From Actinomycetes bacterium (GTDB lineage: Bacteria > Actinomycetota > Acidimicrobiia > Acidimicrobiales > RAAP-2), in the NCBI GenBank assembly GCA_021782915.1, contig JAJXUK010000010.1, positions 1 to 59,938 on the forward strand: a stretch of DNA of 59,938 nt. Reading direction: 5' to 3'. Under the pieces are notes generated by a model that was not told where the DNA came from, did no database searches, and was given only the letters and a program-made list of their open reading frames with translations. The position numbers and the translations under genes are program-made. Positions 34,010-42,083 of this stretch are shown piece by piece. Position 1 is the stretch's first letter. Each line of letters starts with the position of its first letter.

Positions 34010-34933
34010 GTGTCGGGCGGTCCTGTCGCCGCCCTGTCGAGTGACGGCCTGACCCTCCACCTGCAGCACGGACCGACGGACCTGATCATCACGGCGGATG
34101 GATCGTCGACTGCTCGAACCGCCTGCTTTGCGCGGGCACGGGCGGCCCTCGACGGTGTCATCGAAGGCCTGGTCGGCGAGCTCGCGCAGTTGCGCCAGCC
34201 GGCCGCGAGCCGCCCGCGGGTTCGTGGCGCGGTCGCACGGCTCATGGTCGAGGCGACCGCGAACTTCGAGGGCTCCTTCGTCACACCGATGGCGTCGGTG
34301 GCCGGGGCGATCGCGGATCACGTGCTGGCCGCCTCCTGGATCCAGGGCTTGGAGCGTCTGACGGTGAACAATGGAGGTGACATCGCCTTCGAGTTGGGCG
34401 AAGGGGCCACGACCACGATCGGGGTGGTGACGTCCTTGCTGGAGCGGCGGGTGATCGGCTCGATCGTGATCCACGCGGCGTCTCCCGTGCGGGGAGTCGC
34501 CACGAGCGGGTGGCGCGGGCGCAGCTTCTCACTGGGCATCGCCGATGCCGTGACCGTCTTGGCCCGCAACGCCGCGCTCGCTGACGCCGCCGCGAGCGTG
34601 ATCGCGAGCGCGGTCGACCTACCGGGACACCCGGGCATCACCCGAGTCCCGGCACGAGAACTCGACGAGTCCAGCGACCTGGGAGATCGACTCGTGACCC
34701 GTGACGTTGGCCCGCTCGGTTCCCAGGAACGCCGTCAGGCCCTTGAGCCGGGCATCGCGCTGGCAGAGGACCTCTTACATCGTGGAGTGATCGCCGGCGC
34801 TCATCTGGTGATCGGCGACACCCACGTCAGCTTGCGACACGAGTCTGATTCCGATCGGGCCCCACTGATCGAACTCGGCACTGATGCGACGCGCGCCATC
34901 CAGGGTGCTTCGCCTTCTGACGCCGTGGACTGA
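34010..34933 (+). CDS. UPF0280 family protein, ApbE-like (possible flavin transferase)
   Basis: 307 residues from GTG 34010, 9 bases after the reductase gene. The central region (about 85-210) shows the ApbE-like pattern: GSFVTPMASVAGAIADHVL, LTVNNGGDIAFELG, then VRGVATSGWRGRSFSLGIAD and a terminal helix of alanines. NNGGDIA and VATSG match ApbE's metal- and flavin-binding segments. UPF0280 proteins have no proven function that I know of. The C-terminal 70 residues (DVGPLGSQERRQALEPG onwards) form a second small domain. I infer covalent flavin attachment to, or maturation of, the adjacent 6-hydroxynicotinate reductase. Confidence 0.8.
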   Translation: MSGGPVAALSSDGLTLHLQHGPTDLIITADGSSTARTACFARARAALDGVIEGLVGELAQLRQPAASRPRVRGAVARLMVEATANFEGSFVTPMASVAGAIADHVLAASWIQGLERLTVNNGGDIAFELGEGATTTIGVVTSLLERRVIGSIVIHAASPVRGVATSGWRGRSFSLGIADAVTVLARNAALADAAASVIASAVDLPGHPGITRVPARELDESSDLGDRLVTRDVGPLGSQERRQALEPGIALAEDLLHRGVIAGAHLVIGDTHVSLRHESDSDRAPLIELGTDATRAIQGASPSDAVD

Positions 34934-34948
34934 GCCCGTTCGCGGGCT
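34933..34948. terminator. Hairpin between convergent UPF0280 and MarR genes
   Basis: Arms AGCCCG and CGGGCT close on a TTCG tetraloop, starting at the last base of the UPF0280 stop codon. A tight GC stem with a UUCG loop in a 43-base convergent gap is well placed to stop transcription from the plus strand. There is no T tract. Confidence 0.5.
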
Positions 34949-34976
34949 GCGCCATTCACGAATGACCGGCGCGTGT

Positions 34977-35393
34977 CTAGCCCAGCTTCTTCAAGAGACG
35001 CACGAACGTGGCTCGCTCCTCGAGAGTGAGCGGCTCGAGCGTCTCCGAGGTGATCTGCTTGGCGACGGGAACCATCTCCTCGTAGAACCGCCAGCCCTCC
35101 GGGGTGAGGTCGGTGATGCGTCGACGAGAGTCACCCGTGGAGACCTGGGCCAGCAACCCCTTGGCGATGAGGCGGTCGACCACGCCCTTGACGGTCGCGG
35201 TGTCGATGGCGGTCAAGCGCCCCAACTCATTCTGGGACATCGGTCCCACCTCGGCCAGCTTGGCGATGACGGCGAACTGGGACGGACGGATCTTCGACCG
35301 GACCCTCTCGGTGAAGATGGTCGTGTGACGTTGGTGCGCCTTGCGCAACATAAAGCCGACCTGTTTGTCAACTATGTAGCGCCGAGTCATCAT
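34977..35393 (-). CDS. MarR-family transcriptional regulator
   Basis: 138 residues from ATG 35393; ATG 35390 and a longer reading to 35450 are alternatives. The winged helix-turn-helix covers about residues 40-105: LAEVGPMSQNELGRLTAI, DTATVKGVVDRLIAKGLL, then the wing STGDSRRRITDLTPEG. N- and C-terminal helices form the dimer interface. MarR proteins usually repress neighbouring genes and release on binding an aromatic carboxylate, so nicotinate or 6-hydroxynicotinate would be a fitting ligand. It sits between the catabolic operon and the transporter operon. The perfect palindrome at 35738 is its most likely target. Confidence 0.9.
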   Translation of the reverse strand: MMTRRYIVDKQVGFMLRKAHQRHTTIFTERVRSKIRPSQFAVIAKLAEVGPMSQNELGRLTAIDTATVKGVVDRLIAKGLLAQVSTGDSRRRITDLTPEGWRFYEEMVPVAKQITSETLEPLTLEERATFVRLLKKLG

Positions 35394-35778
35394 CACGATT
35401 TCCGTCCTGGTGACGAGTGGCCCGCCCGGTGTACGTCGGAAGTTCGCCACTCCATGGTGCGCGCGATTCTATCTGTGTTTGCTCGCACGGGCTCTGGAAC
35501 GAGGTGACGTCACCGTGGTGCGGGCTGAGTCGTACGGACGGCTCGCGTGTTCCGCGACGGAATTGACGTCATGGCTCGAGCGTCACGAGGGACCGAGTTC
35601 GGCTCTGGCGCCGAGCTCGCGGGGCCGCCACGGTCTCGAGGTGACGCGTGAGCCGACGCGTCTCCTCGAGGTCCACGAGGCCAAGGAGCGGCACGTGTTC
35701 AACGCCTGAGTTGCCTTGACAATCAAAGGATCGTCTGCTTGACTACGAGTAGTCAAGGCATTCAAATAAGGGGGAGTA
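35394..35778. other. 385-base intergenic control region between marR and the BMP transporter
   Basis: I see no convincing gene here. A plus-strand frame at 35410-35709 (99 codons) has no recognisable domain, a weak start context, and overlaps the region where marR must be promoted. The 3' end holds TTGACA (35716-35721), the 20-base palindrome (35738-35757), an AT-rich stretch and a strong ribosome site (GGGGGAG, 35770-35776) for the next gene. Confidence 0.5.
35738..35757. promoter_or_regulatory. Perfect 9+9 palindrome, probable MarR operator
   Basis: CTTGACTAC and GTAGTCAAG flank GA. Length and symmetry suit a dimeric MarR protein. It overlaps the promoter zone 21 bases before the BMP-protein start and contains a TTGACT that may itself serve as a -35 box, so binding would block transcription. 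The adjacent marR gene is the natural candidate. A related, imperfect copy is at 25628-25647. Confidence 0.6.
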
Positions 35779-36915
35779 ATGAAACCTGGTTCGCGCCACC
35801 TGGCCATTCCGGCGGCCGTCTCTGCGATCGTGCTGAGTCTGACGACGTTCTCGGCGAGTACCGGGGCGGTGACGAACAGAAGCGGCCACGCTTCCCACGC
35901 CGTCTCGCATTCGGCAACCAGCAAGATCAAGACTGGCTGGATCTACGACGGCTCGATCGCGGACAAGGGCTACGACGAGGAGTGGTACAACGGGCAGGTC
36001 TACCTGCAGAAGACCCTCGGTATCACGTCGACGATGAGCCAGAACACCCCGTACACGAGCCAGTGGACCTCCACGGCCCTGGGCATGATGGGACAGGGCG
36101 CGAAGATGGTCGTCGACCCCGGTGAAGGCGGAACGCTCTTCTACGCCGCCTGCAAGAAGTACCCCAACGTGGCCTGCGTGGAGGCGAACGGCACGCTGCC
36201 GTTCCCCTCGAACTCGACTGCCGTGTATTCGGAGAACTGGCAGGCCTCCTACCTCGAGGGCATGGCCGCGGGGATGATGACCAAGACCGGGATCATCGGA
36301 TTCCTGGAGGCCTTCGCGAACACGCCCGCTCCGGTGATGGAGACGTTGAACGCGCTCGTCCTGGGCTGTCAGGCGACGCACCCGGGTTGCCGGGCGATTG
36401 CCACCGTGGTGAACTCCTGGTACAACCCGCCGGTCGAGACGGAGGACCTGAACGCCCTCGTCAACGCTCACGCGGACATCCTGGCGACAACGCAGAATGA
36501 CCCGTCGGCGGTGACCGTGGCCGAGAAGCGAGGCGTCAAGGCGATCGCGATGTGGGGCAACCCAGTGAGCTCCGGGCGCACGGCGTTCATCACCGCCACT
36601 GACGTGAACTACGGGCCGACGCTGAAGGAGATCGCCCAGACGGTCATCAAGGGCACCTACAAGGGCGGCAAGATCGACCTGTTCGGATTCGGTCACGGGC
36701 TGTCGCTCGCGCCGTGGGGCCCCACGGTTCCTGCGGCGGTGCGCGCCAAGGTGACGGCCGCGGAGAATCAGATGAAGAAGGGCCACAACTTCTTCTGCGG
36801 CCCGATGTACGACAACACTGGAGCACTGAAGCTGAAGAAGGGCCAGTGCCTGAGCACGCTGCAGGCCTACGACAAGTGGAACTGGTACGTGAAGGGCGTC
36901 TCCGTCAGCAAGTGA
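35779..36915 (+). CDS. BMP-family ABC transporter substrate-binding protein
   Basis: 378 residues. Signal peptide of about 32 residues (AIPAAVSAIVLSLTTFSASTGA) without a lipobox cysteine, then the BMP/PnrA fold: KTGWIYDGSIADKGYDEEWYNG (span about 51-72), VVDPGEGG, NWQASYLEGMAAGMMTKTG and GHGLSLAPWGP. BMP proteins classically bind nucleosides, but members bind other ring compounds. The downstream ATPase and two permeases complete the importer. It is encoded next to the N-heterocycle catabolic genes behind the palindrome. Nicotinate, nicotinamide or a nicotinamide nucleoside is therefore a plausible ligand (inference). Confidence 0.9.
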   Translation: MKPGSRHLAIPAAVSAIVLSLTTFSASTGAVTNRSGHASHAVSHSATSKIKTGWIYDGSIADKGYDEEWYNGQVYLQKTLGITSTMSQNTPYTSQWTSTALGMMGQGAKMVVDPGEGGTLFYAACKKYPNVACVEANGTLPFPSNSTAVYSENWQASYLEGMAAGMMTKTGIIGFLEAFANTPAPVMETLNALVLGCQATHPGCRAIATVVNSWYNPPVETEDLNALVNAHADILATTQNDPSAVTVAEKRGVKAIAMWGNPVSSGRTAFITATDVNYGPTLKEIAQTVIKGTYKGGKIDLFGFGHGLSLAPWGPTVPAAVRAKVTAAENQMKKGHNFFCGPMYDNTGALKLKKGQCLSTLQAYDKWNWYVKGVSVSK

Positions 36916-36937
36916 TCGCGAGCTGGATTTCGGGGCA

Positions 36938-38563
36938 ATGAGCACCGGAGAAATCGGTGAAGTGAACAAGGAGTCCGGGCGGCCCGTTGGGGCCGCCCGG
37001 AACTCCGCAGATCTCAAGTTGCGCGTCCGGGGCGTGGTCAAGTCCTTCGGGTCACTACGCGCACTGCGCGGCGTGGACTTGGACTGCGAGGTCGGACAGA
37101 TCCACGCGGTGCTGGGTGAGAACGGCGCCGGCAAGTCCACCCTGATGAGTGTGGTTACGGGACTCCTGGCACCTGACGAGGGTGAGATGTTCCTCGATGG
37201 CCACGAGTATCGACCACAGAACTCCCAGGTGGCGATGCGTCACGGGGTCGGCATGGTCCACCAGGACTTCCAGCTGATCGAGCGCCTCAGCGTCGGTGAG
37301 AATCTCTTCCTGGGCTGGGACGGCGCCCCGCGCATCGCCACCGTGCAGCGAGTGCACGAGGCCGCAGCCGCGGCGATCGCGCGATTCGGATTCAGCCTCG
37401 ATCCGGCGACCAAGGTCCAGGACCTGTCGGTTGGCGAGCAGCAGCGCGTCGCGGTGGTGCGCGCGTTGGTGCGCGGGGCGAAGGTGTTGATCCTCGATGA
37501 GCCCACGGCCGCGCTCACGCCCCAGGAGGTCGGCGAGCTCTTCGTCGTCATGAGGTCCCTGGCCTCACAGGGCACGACCATCATCTTCATCACCCACAAG
37601 CTGCGCGAGGTGATGGACATCGCCGACCACGTCACCGTCCTGCGACTCGGCGAGCGCGTCGCGAGCTTTCCCATCGGTGAGTGCGACGAGGCGCGTCTGG
37701 CTCGCGAGATGCTGGGACGCGACGTCGTTCCCCTTGAGCGCGACTCGGCGGAGGTACCGGAGGGTTCGCAGGTGGTGATGCGCGTCGAGTCGTTACACGC
37801 CCGCGACGAGCGCGGCCTGCTCGCCGTCAAGGACGTCTCGCTCCAGCTCGTCTCTCACGAGATCGTCGGGGTGGCCGCGATCGCCGGCAACGGTCAGCGC
37901 GAGCTCTCCGAAGCCCTCGCCGGGGTGCGTCAGGTTGAGTCCGGACGCATCGAGATCGACGGGAGCGACATCACGAGCCGTTCCGCGAATGCCTTCACGG
38001 CCTCGGGCATCGGCTACATCCCCGAGGATCGCCTGGGGGCGGGCATGATGCTGCGCGAGTCGATCGCGCGCAACGCCATCATGAAGGCGCTGTCGGTGAG
38101 GAGCGAACGCGCCCGATTGACCCGGGGGTTCTTACTGCGTCCGCGCGAGATCGAGAACTACGCCAACGAGCTCTTGGCCGAGGGTCAGGTCTCCACCAGG
38201 GACGCGGGCGTCCCGGTGGGCCACCTCTCGGGTGGGAACATCCAGAGGCTCCTCATCGCGCGCGAGGTGCGCATCGCGAGTCGCCTGCTCATCGCCGTAC
38301 ACCCGACTCTCGGACTGGACGTCGGAGCGACTGAGAGGACGTGGCAGACGCTCTTGGACGCCCGGGGCCGGGGCATCGCGATCCTGCTGATCTCTGAGGA
38401 TCTCGACGAAGTCCTGACGCTCTCGGATCGGATCTTGGTGATGCATCACGGAGAGATCGTCGGGGAGTTCCAGAATCGCACGACGCCACCGACGCGTGAG
38501 CAGTTGGGACTCCTGATGGGCGGCGCCACGCCGCGGGGCGACTCAGTGGGGGTGAGCGCGTGA
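36938..38563 (+). CDS. BMP-type ABC importer ATPase (tandem cassette)
   Basis: 541 residues with two ABC domains. The first is intact: Walker A GENGAGKST, signature LSVGEQQRVAVV, Walker B KVLILDEPTAAL. The second has a degenerate Walker A (GVAAIAGNGQRELSEAL) and signature LSGGNIQRLLIA, the normal state for RbsA/YufO-type tandem ATPases. It energises uptake with the two permeases that follow. A 22-base gap separates it from the binding-protein gene. Its stop overlaps the next start. Confidence 0.94.
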   Translation: MSTGEIGEVNKESGRPVGAARNSADLKLRVRGVVKSFGSLRALRGVDLDCEVGQIHAVLGENGAGKSTLMSVVTGLLAPDEGEMFLDGHEYRPQNSQVAMRHGVGMVHQDFQLIERLSVGENLFLGWDGAPRIATVQRVHEAAAAAIARFGFSLDPATKVQDLSVGEQQRVAVVRALVRGAKVLILDEPTAALTPQEVGELFVVMRSLASQGTTIIFITHKLREVMDIADHVTVLRLGERVASFPIGECDEARLAREMLGRDVVPLERDSAEVPEGSQVVMRVESLHARDERGLLAVKDVSLQLVSHEIVGVAAIAGNGQRELSEALAGVRQVESGRIEIDGSDITSRSANAFTASGIGYIPEDRLGAGMMLRESIARNAIMKALSVRSERARLTRGFLLRPREIENYANELLAEGQVSTRDAGVPVGHLSGGNIQRLLIAREVRIASRLLIAVHPTLGLDVGATERTWQTLLDARGRGIAILLISEDLDEVLTLSDRILVMHHGEIVGEFQNRTTPPTREQLGLLMGGATPRGDSVGVSA

Positions 38564-39771
38564 GCACCGGCGCAGCCTCCACCGCGGCCCGCCAGTCTCG
38601 CAAGAGTTGGACCGTGGTCCGAGGCGCCCCGTCGCCGAAGCGCTCGTGGGCGTATCGCATCGTGGCGATCTTCGCGGTGATCGCGGGCTCGGCCCTCTAC
38701 CTGGTACTGACCATCCATCAGCCGGACATCCTCGGCGTCGTCCTGCGCGAGTCCTTCGCGACGCCAGCAAGCCTTGACGAATGGGTCGTGCTGGCCACAC
38801 CCTTCTTCCTGACCGCGCTCGCGGTGCTGATCCCGCTGCGCGTGGGCCTGTGGAACATCGGAGGCGAGGGCCAATTCTTCGCGGGGGCGTGGCTCGCCAC
38901 CGGCTTCGCCTTCTGGCTCACCCACCTCACGGGCGGCCTCCTCATTCCGGGGATGCTCGTGGCGGGCGCCCTGGGCGGCGCGCTGTGGGCAGCCATTCCG
39001 ACGTTGGCGCGCGTCTATCTCAACGTGAACGAGATCATCTCGACACTGATGCTCAACGTGGTGATGGTGTTCTGGGTGGCGTACTGGCTCGTGGGCTCGT
39101 GGCAGTACGGGGGCTCCACGGGTGGGACCCTGCAGAGTCGCATCATTCCCACCCAGGCCCAGCTGCCCCTGCTGCACGTGGCCGGTGGGCTGGACTCGGG
39201 CGTGATCATCGCCCTGGTGCTCACGGCGCTGGTGGGCCTGTACCTGCACTATTCGACCTTCGGCTATCAGTCCCTGCTGGTGGGCTCCGGGCGAGCGGTC
39301 GCGCTCTACACCGGGGTGCGCATTCGACGCGTCCAGATGATCTCAATGCTCGCCGCGGGCGCACTGGCGGGCGTCGCCGGCGTCCTTCAGTTGACGGGCA
39401 ACTCGTACCAGCTCACGCCGGGGCTCTCCAACAACACGGGCTACCTGGGCATCGCCGTGGCCATCCTGGCGGGCAACTCCATCTGGGGCTTGGTAGTCAT
39501 GTCGGGGCTGCTGAGCACGATCATGCTCGTGGGCCAGAACGCCCAGATGTACGGCGTGTCCTCGGACGCCCCCTTCATCGTGATCGGTGTCCTCCTGCTT
39601 CTGAACGCCCTCGGCGACGCGCTGAGCCAGTACCGCGTGATGCGCCTCGATCGCCGGGACGTCTCCAGCGAGGCCGAGGGCGACGATCTCGTCGAAGCCG
39701 AGGGCCACTCCACGGCGGGCTCGGGCGCGCCGGGGCTCGAGATGGTGCGTGACGCGCTGGAGGCTGGCTGA
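38560..39771 (+). CDS. BMP-type ABC importer permease 1
   Basis: 403 residues, BPD_transp_2 family. A charged N-terminal tail of about 30 residues is followed by some ten helices, and there is an acidic C-terminal tail after about 360. Conserved pieces are PLRVGLWNIGGEGQFFAGA, LNVNEIISTLMLNVVMVFW and QMISMLAAGALAGVAGV. GTG 38560 overlaps the ATPase stop (GTGA). It pairs with the next permease as a heterodimeric channel, as in nucleoside importers of the NupP/YufP type. Confidence 0.93.
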   Translation: MSTGAASTAARQSRKSWTVVRGAPSPKRSWAYRIVAIFAVIAGSALYLVLTIHQPDILGVVLRESFATPASLDEWVVLATPFFLTALAVLIPLRVGLWNIGGEGQFFAGAWLATGFAFWLTHLTGGLLIPGMLVAGALGGALWAAIPTLARVYLNVNEIISTLMLNVVMVFWVAYWLVGSWQYGGSTGGTLQSRIIPTQAQLPLLHVAGGLDSGVIIALVLTALVGLYLHYSTFGYQSLLVGSGRAVALYTGVRIRRVQMISMLAAGALAGVAGVLQLTGNSYQLTPGLSNNTGYLGIAVAILAGNSIWGLVVMSGLLSTIMLVGQNAQMYGVSSDAPFIVIGVLLLLNALGDALSQYRVMRLDRRDVSSEAEGDDLVEAEGHSTAGSGAPGLEMVRDALEAG

Positions 39772-40703
39772 TGCACACCTTCGAGCTCTCGTTCGCCGCG
39801 GCCCTGCTGGCGGCCACCCCGTTGCTTCTGGCGGCCACCGGGGAGCTCTTCGGCGAGATCCTGGGGATGATGAACGTCGGCATCGAGGGCTTGATGCTCA
39901 TGGGGGCGGTGACCGGTGTCATCGTCACGCTACACACGAACAGCCCGGAACTCGGCCTGCTCTGCGGCGCCCTGGCCGGGGCCGCCTACCTGCTCGTCGT
40001 CTACGGCATCCCCGTGGTCGTCTTCATGACCGAGCAGGTCCTGCCTGGCTTCGCGGTGTGGTTCATCGGTCTGGGTCTGTCGCAGCTGCTCGGCAACAAC
40101 TACGAGAACACCAGCGTCTCGAGCTCGTCGACCGTCGTGGGCCTGCCGGGGATCGACCGCATCCCGGTGATCCGCGAGATGATCGGGCACTTCCCCTGGC
40201 CCGTGTACGTCGCCTTCGTCCTGCCCTTCGGCGTGGCGTGGCTTCTGGGCCACACCCGGCACGGGCGCAACATGCGCGCCATCGGCGAGAATCCCGCCAC
40301 CGCGGCGACCGGTGCCGGCATCGCGGTGATGAGATGGCGACTCTTCTACGTGGGTGTGAACGGCTTCTTCGGCGGCTTCGCGGGTGCCTTCCTGGCGGTG
40401 GTGGCCGTTGGGGCGTGGGGACCGGACGTCACTGCGGGGCGCGGGTTCATCGCGCTCGCCGTGGTGATCTTCTCGGCGTGGCGGGCGCGCTGGCTCATCG
40501 TGGGAGCGGCCTTCTTCGGTGGACTCTTGATCTTGGTGGAGCTGGGAGGAGCGCTGGCCTGGCCGATCCCGCCCGACTTCCTCTCCATGTTCCCGTACCT
40601 GGGAGCCGTCATCGTTCTCGTCATCTGGTCGATTCGGGGGCGCCGAGGAGAGCTGAGCGCCGCACCGACATCCCTCGGCGTGCGGGTGATGTCGCGCCGC
40701 TAG
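39771..40703 (+). CDS. BMP-type ABC importer permease 2
   Basis: 310 residues, about eight to nine helices, YufQ/NupQ-like. LLAATGELFGEILGMMNVGIEG at residues about 17-38 and MRAIGENPATAATGAGIAV are the family landmarks. The ATG overlaps the permease 1 stop. It ends the transporter operon, and the following 106 bases lead into convergent apbE. GC-rich inverted repeats there (for example GCGAGC/GCTCGC, 40797-40819) may limit read-through. Confidence 0.93.
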   Translation: MHTFELSFAAALLAATPLLLAATGELFGEILGMMNVGIEGLMLMGAVTGVIVTLHTNSPELGLLCGALAGAAYLLVVYGIPVVVFMTEQVLPGFAVWFIGLGLSQLLGNNYENTSVSSSSTVVGLPGIDRIPVIREMIGHFPWPVYVAFVLPFGVAWLLGHTRHGRNMRAIGENPATAATGAGIAVMRWRLFYVGVNGFFGGFAGAFLAVVAVGAWGPDVTAGRGFIALAVVIFSAWRARWLIVGAAFFGGLLILVELGGALAWPIPPDFLSMFPYLGAVIVLVIWSIRGRRGELSAAPTSLGVRVMSRR

Positions 40704-40809
40704 AGCGGGGACTCGCGCGACGTGGGGCCCCGCAGCCGGTGCCGCACTGAGGGCGCGGACCTCCCAGCGAGCTGACAGCGGCGCCGTACCGGCGTTGCGA
40801 GCGACGGCC

Positions 40810-41586
40810 CTAGGCTCGCGCGCCGTCGCTGGCCAGCTCGAAGCCGGCACTGGCGACGCTGCGACCATCGTGCCCGATGAGCAGGGCCTCGTAGCCCCGG
40901 GCGCGGCCCAGGTGCTCGAGGACCGCCTCGCCGCCCACGCACAGGGCGGTGGCCCACGCGTCAGCCAGGGCCGGGTCGTCCCCGGTCACGCTGGCCGAGG
41001 CCACGGCGCTCTCGCGCACGCGCGTGTGGGGATTCATCAGGTGCGCGCCGCGCTCGTAGGTGCCCGAGGTCGCCAGGGCGCCGCGCAGGACCACCACCGC
41101 GGCCAGGCGCGTGGGTTCGCGCGGGTCAGCGATACCGGCCTTGAAGGCCTGGTGCTCGCTCACCCCGCCGAAGCCCACGAGGTCCCCGGCCGCGTTCACC
41201 AGCGCTCCGTGTGCGCCCGAGGCGCGCAGGGCCTCGAGGGCGCGTCCCGCGGCCCAGCCCTTGACCAGCCCGGTCGGATCGACCCCGCCGGGCATCGCCC
41301 AGGGGTCGAACCAGCCGCCGGTGGCCTCACGCGCGTCGCGGCACAGGTCCAGCACGTCGGCCACCTCCGGGGGCGCCTGGCCGAGGGAGAGCTCGCCGCG
41401 GCGTAGGCGTGACAGCGGGCTGTCGGCCTTGTAGGTGGAGAAGACCCGATCGACCTCGTGCAGGACGCCGGACGCCTCCTCGAAGGCGCTCTCACAGCGC
41501 ACGCCGTCGAGTCCCGCCTCGTCGAAGAGGCTGAGGGTGACCACGGTGCCCATCACCTCGACCTGGTGGGTGAGGCTGGAGGGCAC
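40810..41586 (-). CDS. apbE: FAD:protein FMN transferase
   Basis: 258 residues, full ApbE domain. MGTVVTLSLF near the start, FSTYKADSPLSRLRRGEL, GVDPTGLVKGWAAGRALE, NAAGDLVGFGG, LATSGTYERGAHLMNP and ADAWATALCVGG are the flavin- and metal-binding blocks. ApbE transfers FMN from FAD to a threonine of FMN-binding domains. Its target is almost certainly the product of the adjacent upstream gene, whose stop overlaps this GTG start. No signal peptide or lipobox is evident on this chain, unlike the many exported ApbE lipoproteins. Confidence 0.92.
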   Translation of the reverse strand: MPSSLTHQVEVMGTVVTLSLFDEAGLDGVRCESAFEEASGVLHEVDRVFSTYKADSPLSRLRRGELSLGQAPPEVADVLDLCRDAREATGGWFDPWAMPGGVDPTGLVKGWAAGRALEALRASGAHGALVNAAGDLVGFGGVSEHQAFKAGIADPREPTRLAAVVVLRGALATSGTYERGAHLMNPHTRVRESAVASASVTGDDPALADAWATALCVGGEAVLEHLGRARGYEALLIGHDGRSVASAGFELASDGARA

Positions 41587-42083
41587 TACTTGATGCCCAG
41601 CTTGCTCAGCGCGCCCTGCAGGGACATCTTGAAGCCCGCGCTGGTGTAGGAGGCGCCCGAGACGCCCTGGATGCCCGCGCCCTGCACCGCGAGGGCCTGG
41701 CTCTCGAGCTGGGGGATCGCCATGCCGTCGATCGAGGCCGACAGCGGGTTGCCGCCGTCCTGGATCGAGCCGATGGTGACCTTGTCGAGCTTCGTGCCGG
41801 TCGCGGTGACGCTGACCGACAGGACGCCGAAGTAGTAGTTGACGAGCGGTCCGGTCGCGCTGCGCGTGCCCGAGCCCGCCGCGCTCGCCGGAGAGGCGAG
41901 CGTCGCGGTGCCACCCGTGCTGGTGCCGCCGGTGCCGGCGGCCGCGTTGCTCGAGGCGCCCGAGCCCGGGCTCGAGGACGCCACGGCGTTCAGGCCGAGT
42001 GAGGCCGGCGTGGAGCGGAAGCTGAACAGGCCGACCAGGCCCGCGATGGTCCCGGCCACGACGAAGGGGGCGCGCTTGAGCAT
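41586..42083 (-). CDS. FMN-binding domain protein, membrane-anchored
   Basis: 165 residues. A single N-terminal hydrophobic helix (about 6-22) anchors it with the rest outside, followed by a Ser/Gly/Ala/Thr-rich linker (about 32-77). The FMN_bind domain ends in GVSGASYTSAGF, which fits the ApbE flavinylation motif SGAxxT (T147 predicted). It should carry covalent FMN and relay electrons across the outer face of the membrane. It is encoded between its flavin transferase and a ferric-reductase-like membrane protein, with start/stop overlaps on both sides. Confidence 0.9.
   Translation of the reverse strand: MLKRAPFVVAGTIAGLVGLFSFRSTPASLGLNAVASSSPGSGASSNAAAGTGGTSTGGTATLASPASAAGSGTRSATGPLVNYYFGVLSVSVTATGTKLDKVTIGSIQDGGNPLSASIDGMAIPQLESQALAVQGAGIQGVSGASYTSAGFKMSLQGALSKLGIK

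Noticed and set aside
35410-35709. 99-codon plus-strand frame between marR and the BMP gene
   Set aside because: No domain, no convincing ribosome site, and it overlaps the region needed for marR transcription; treated as control region.
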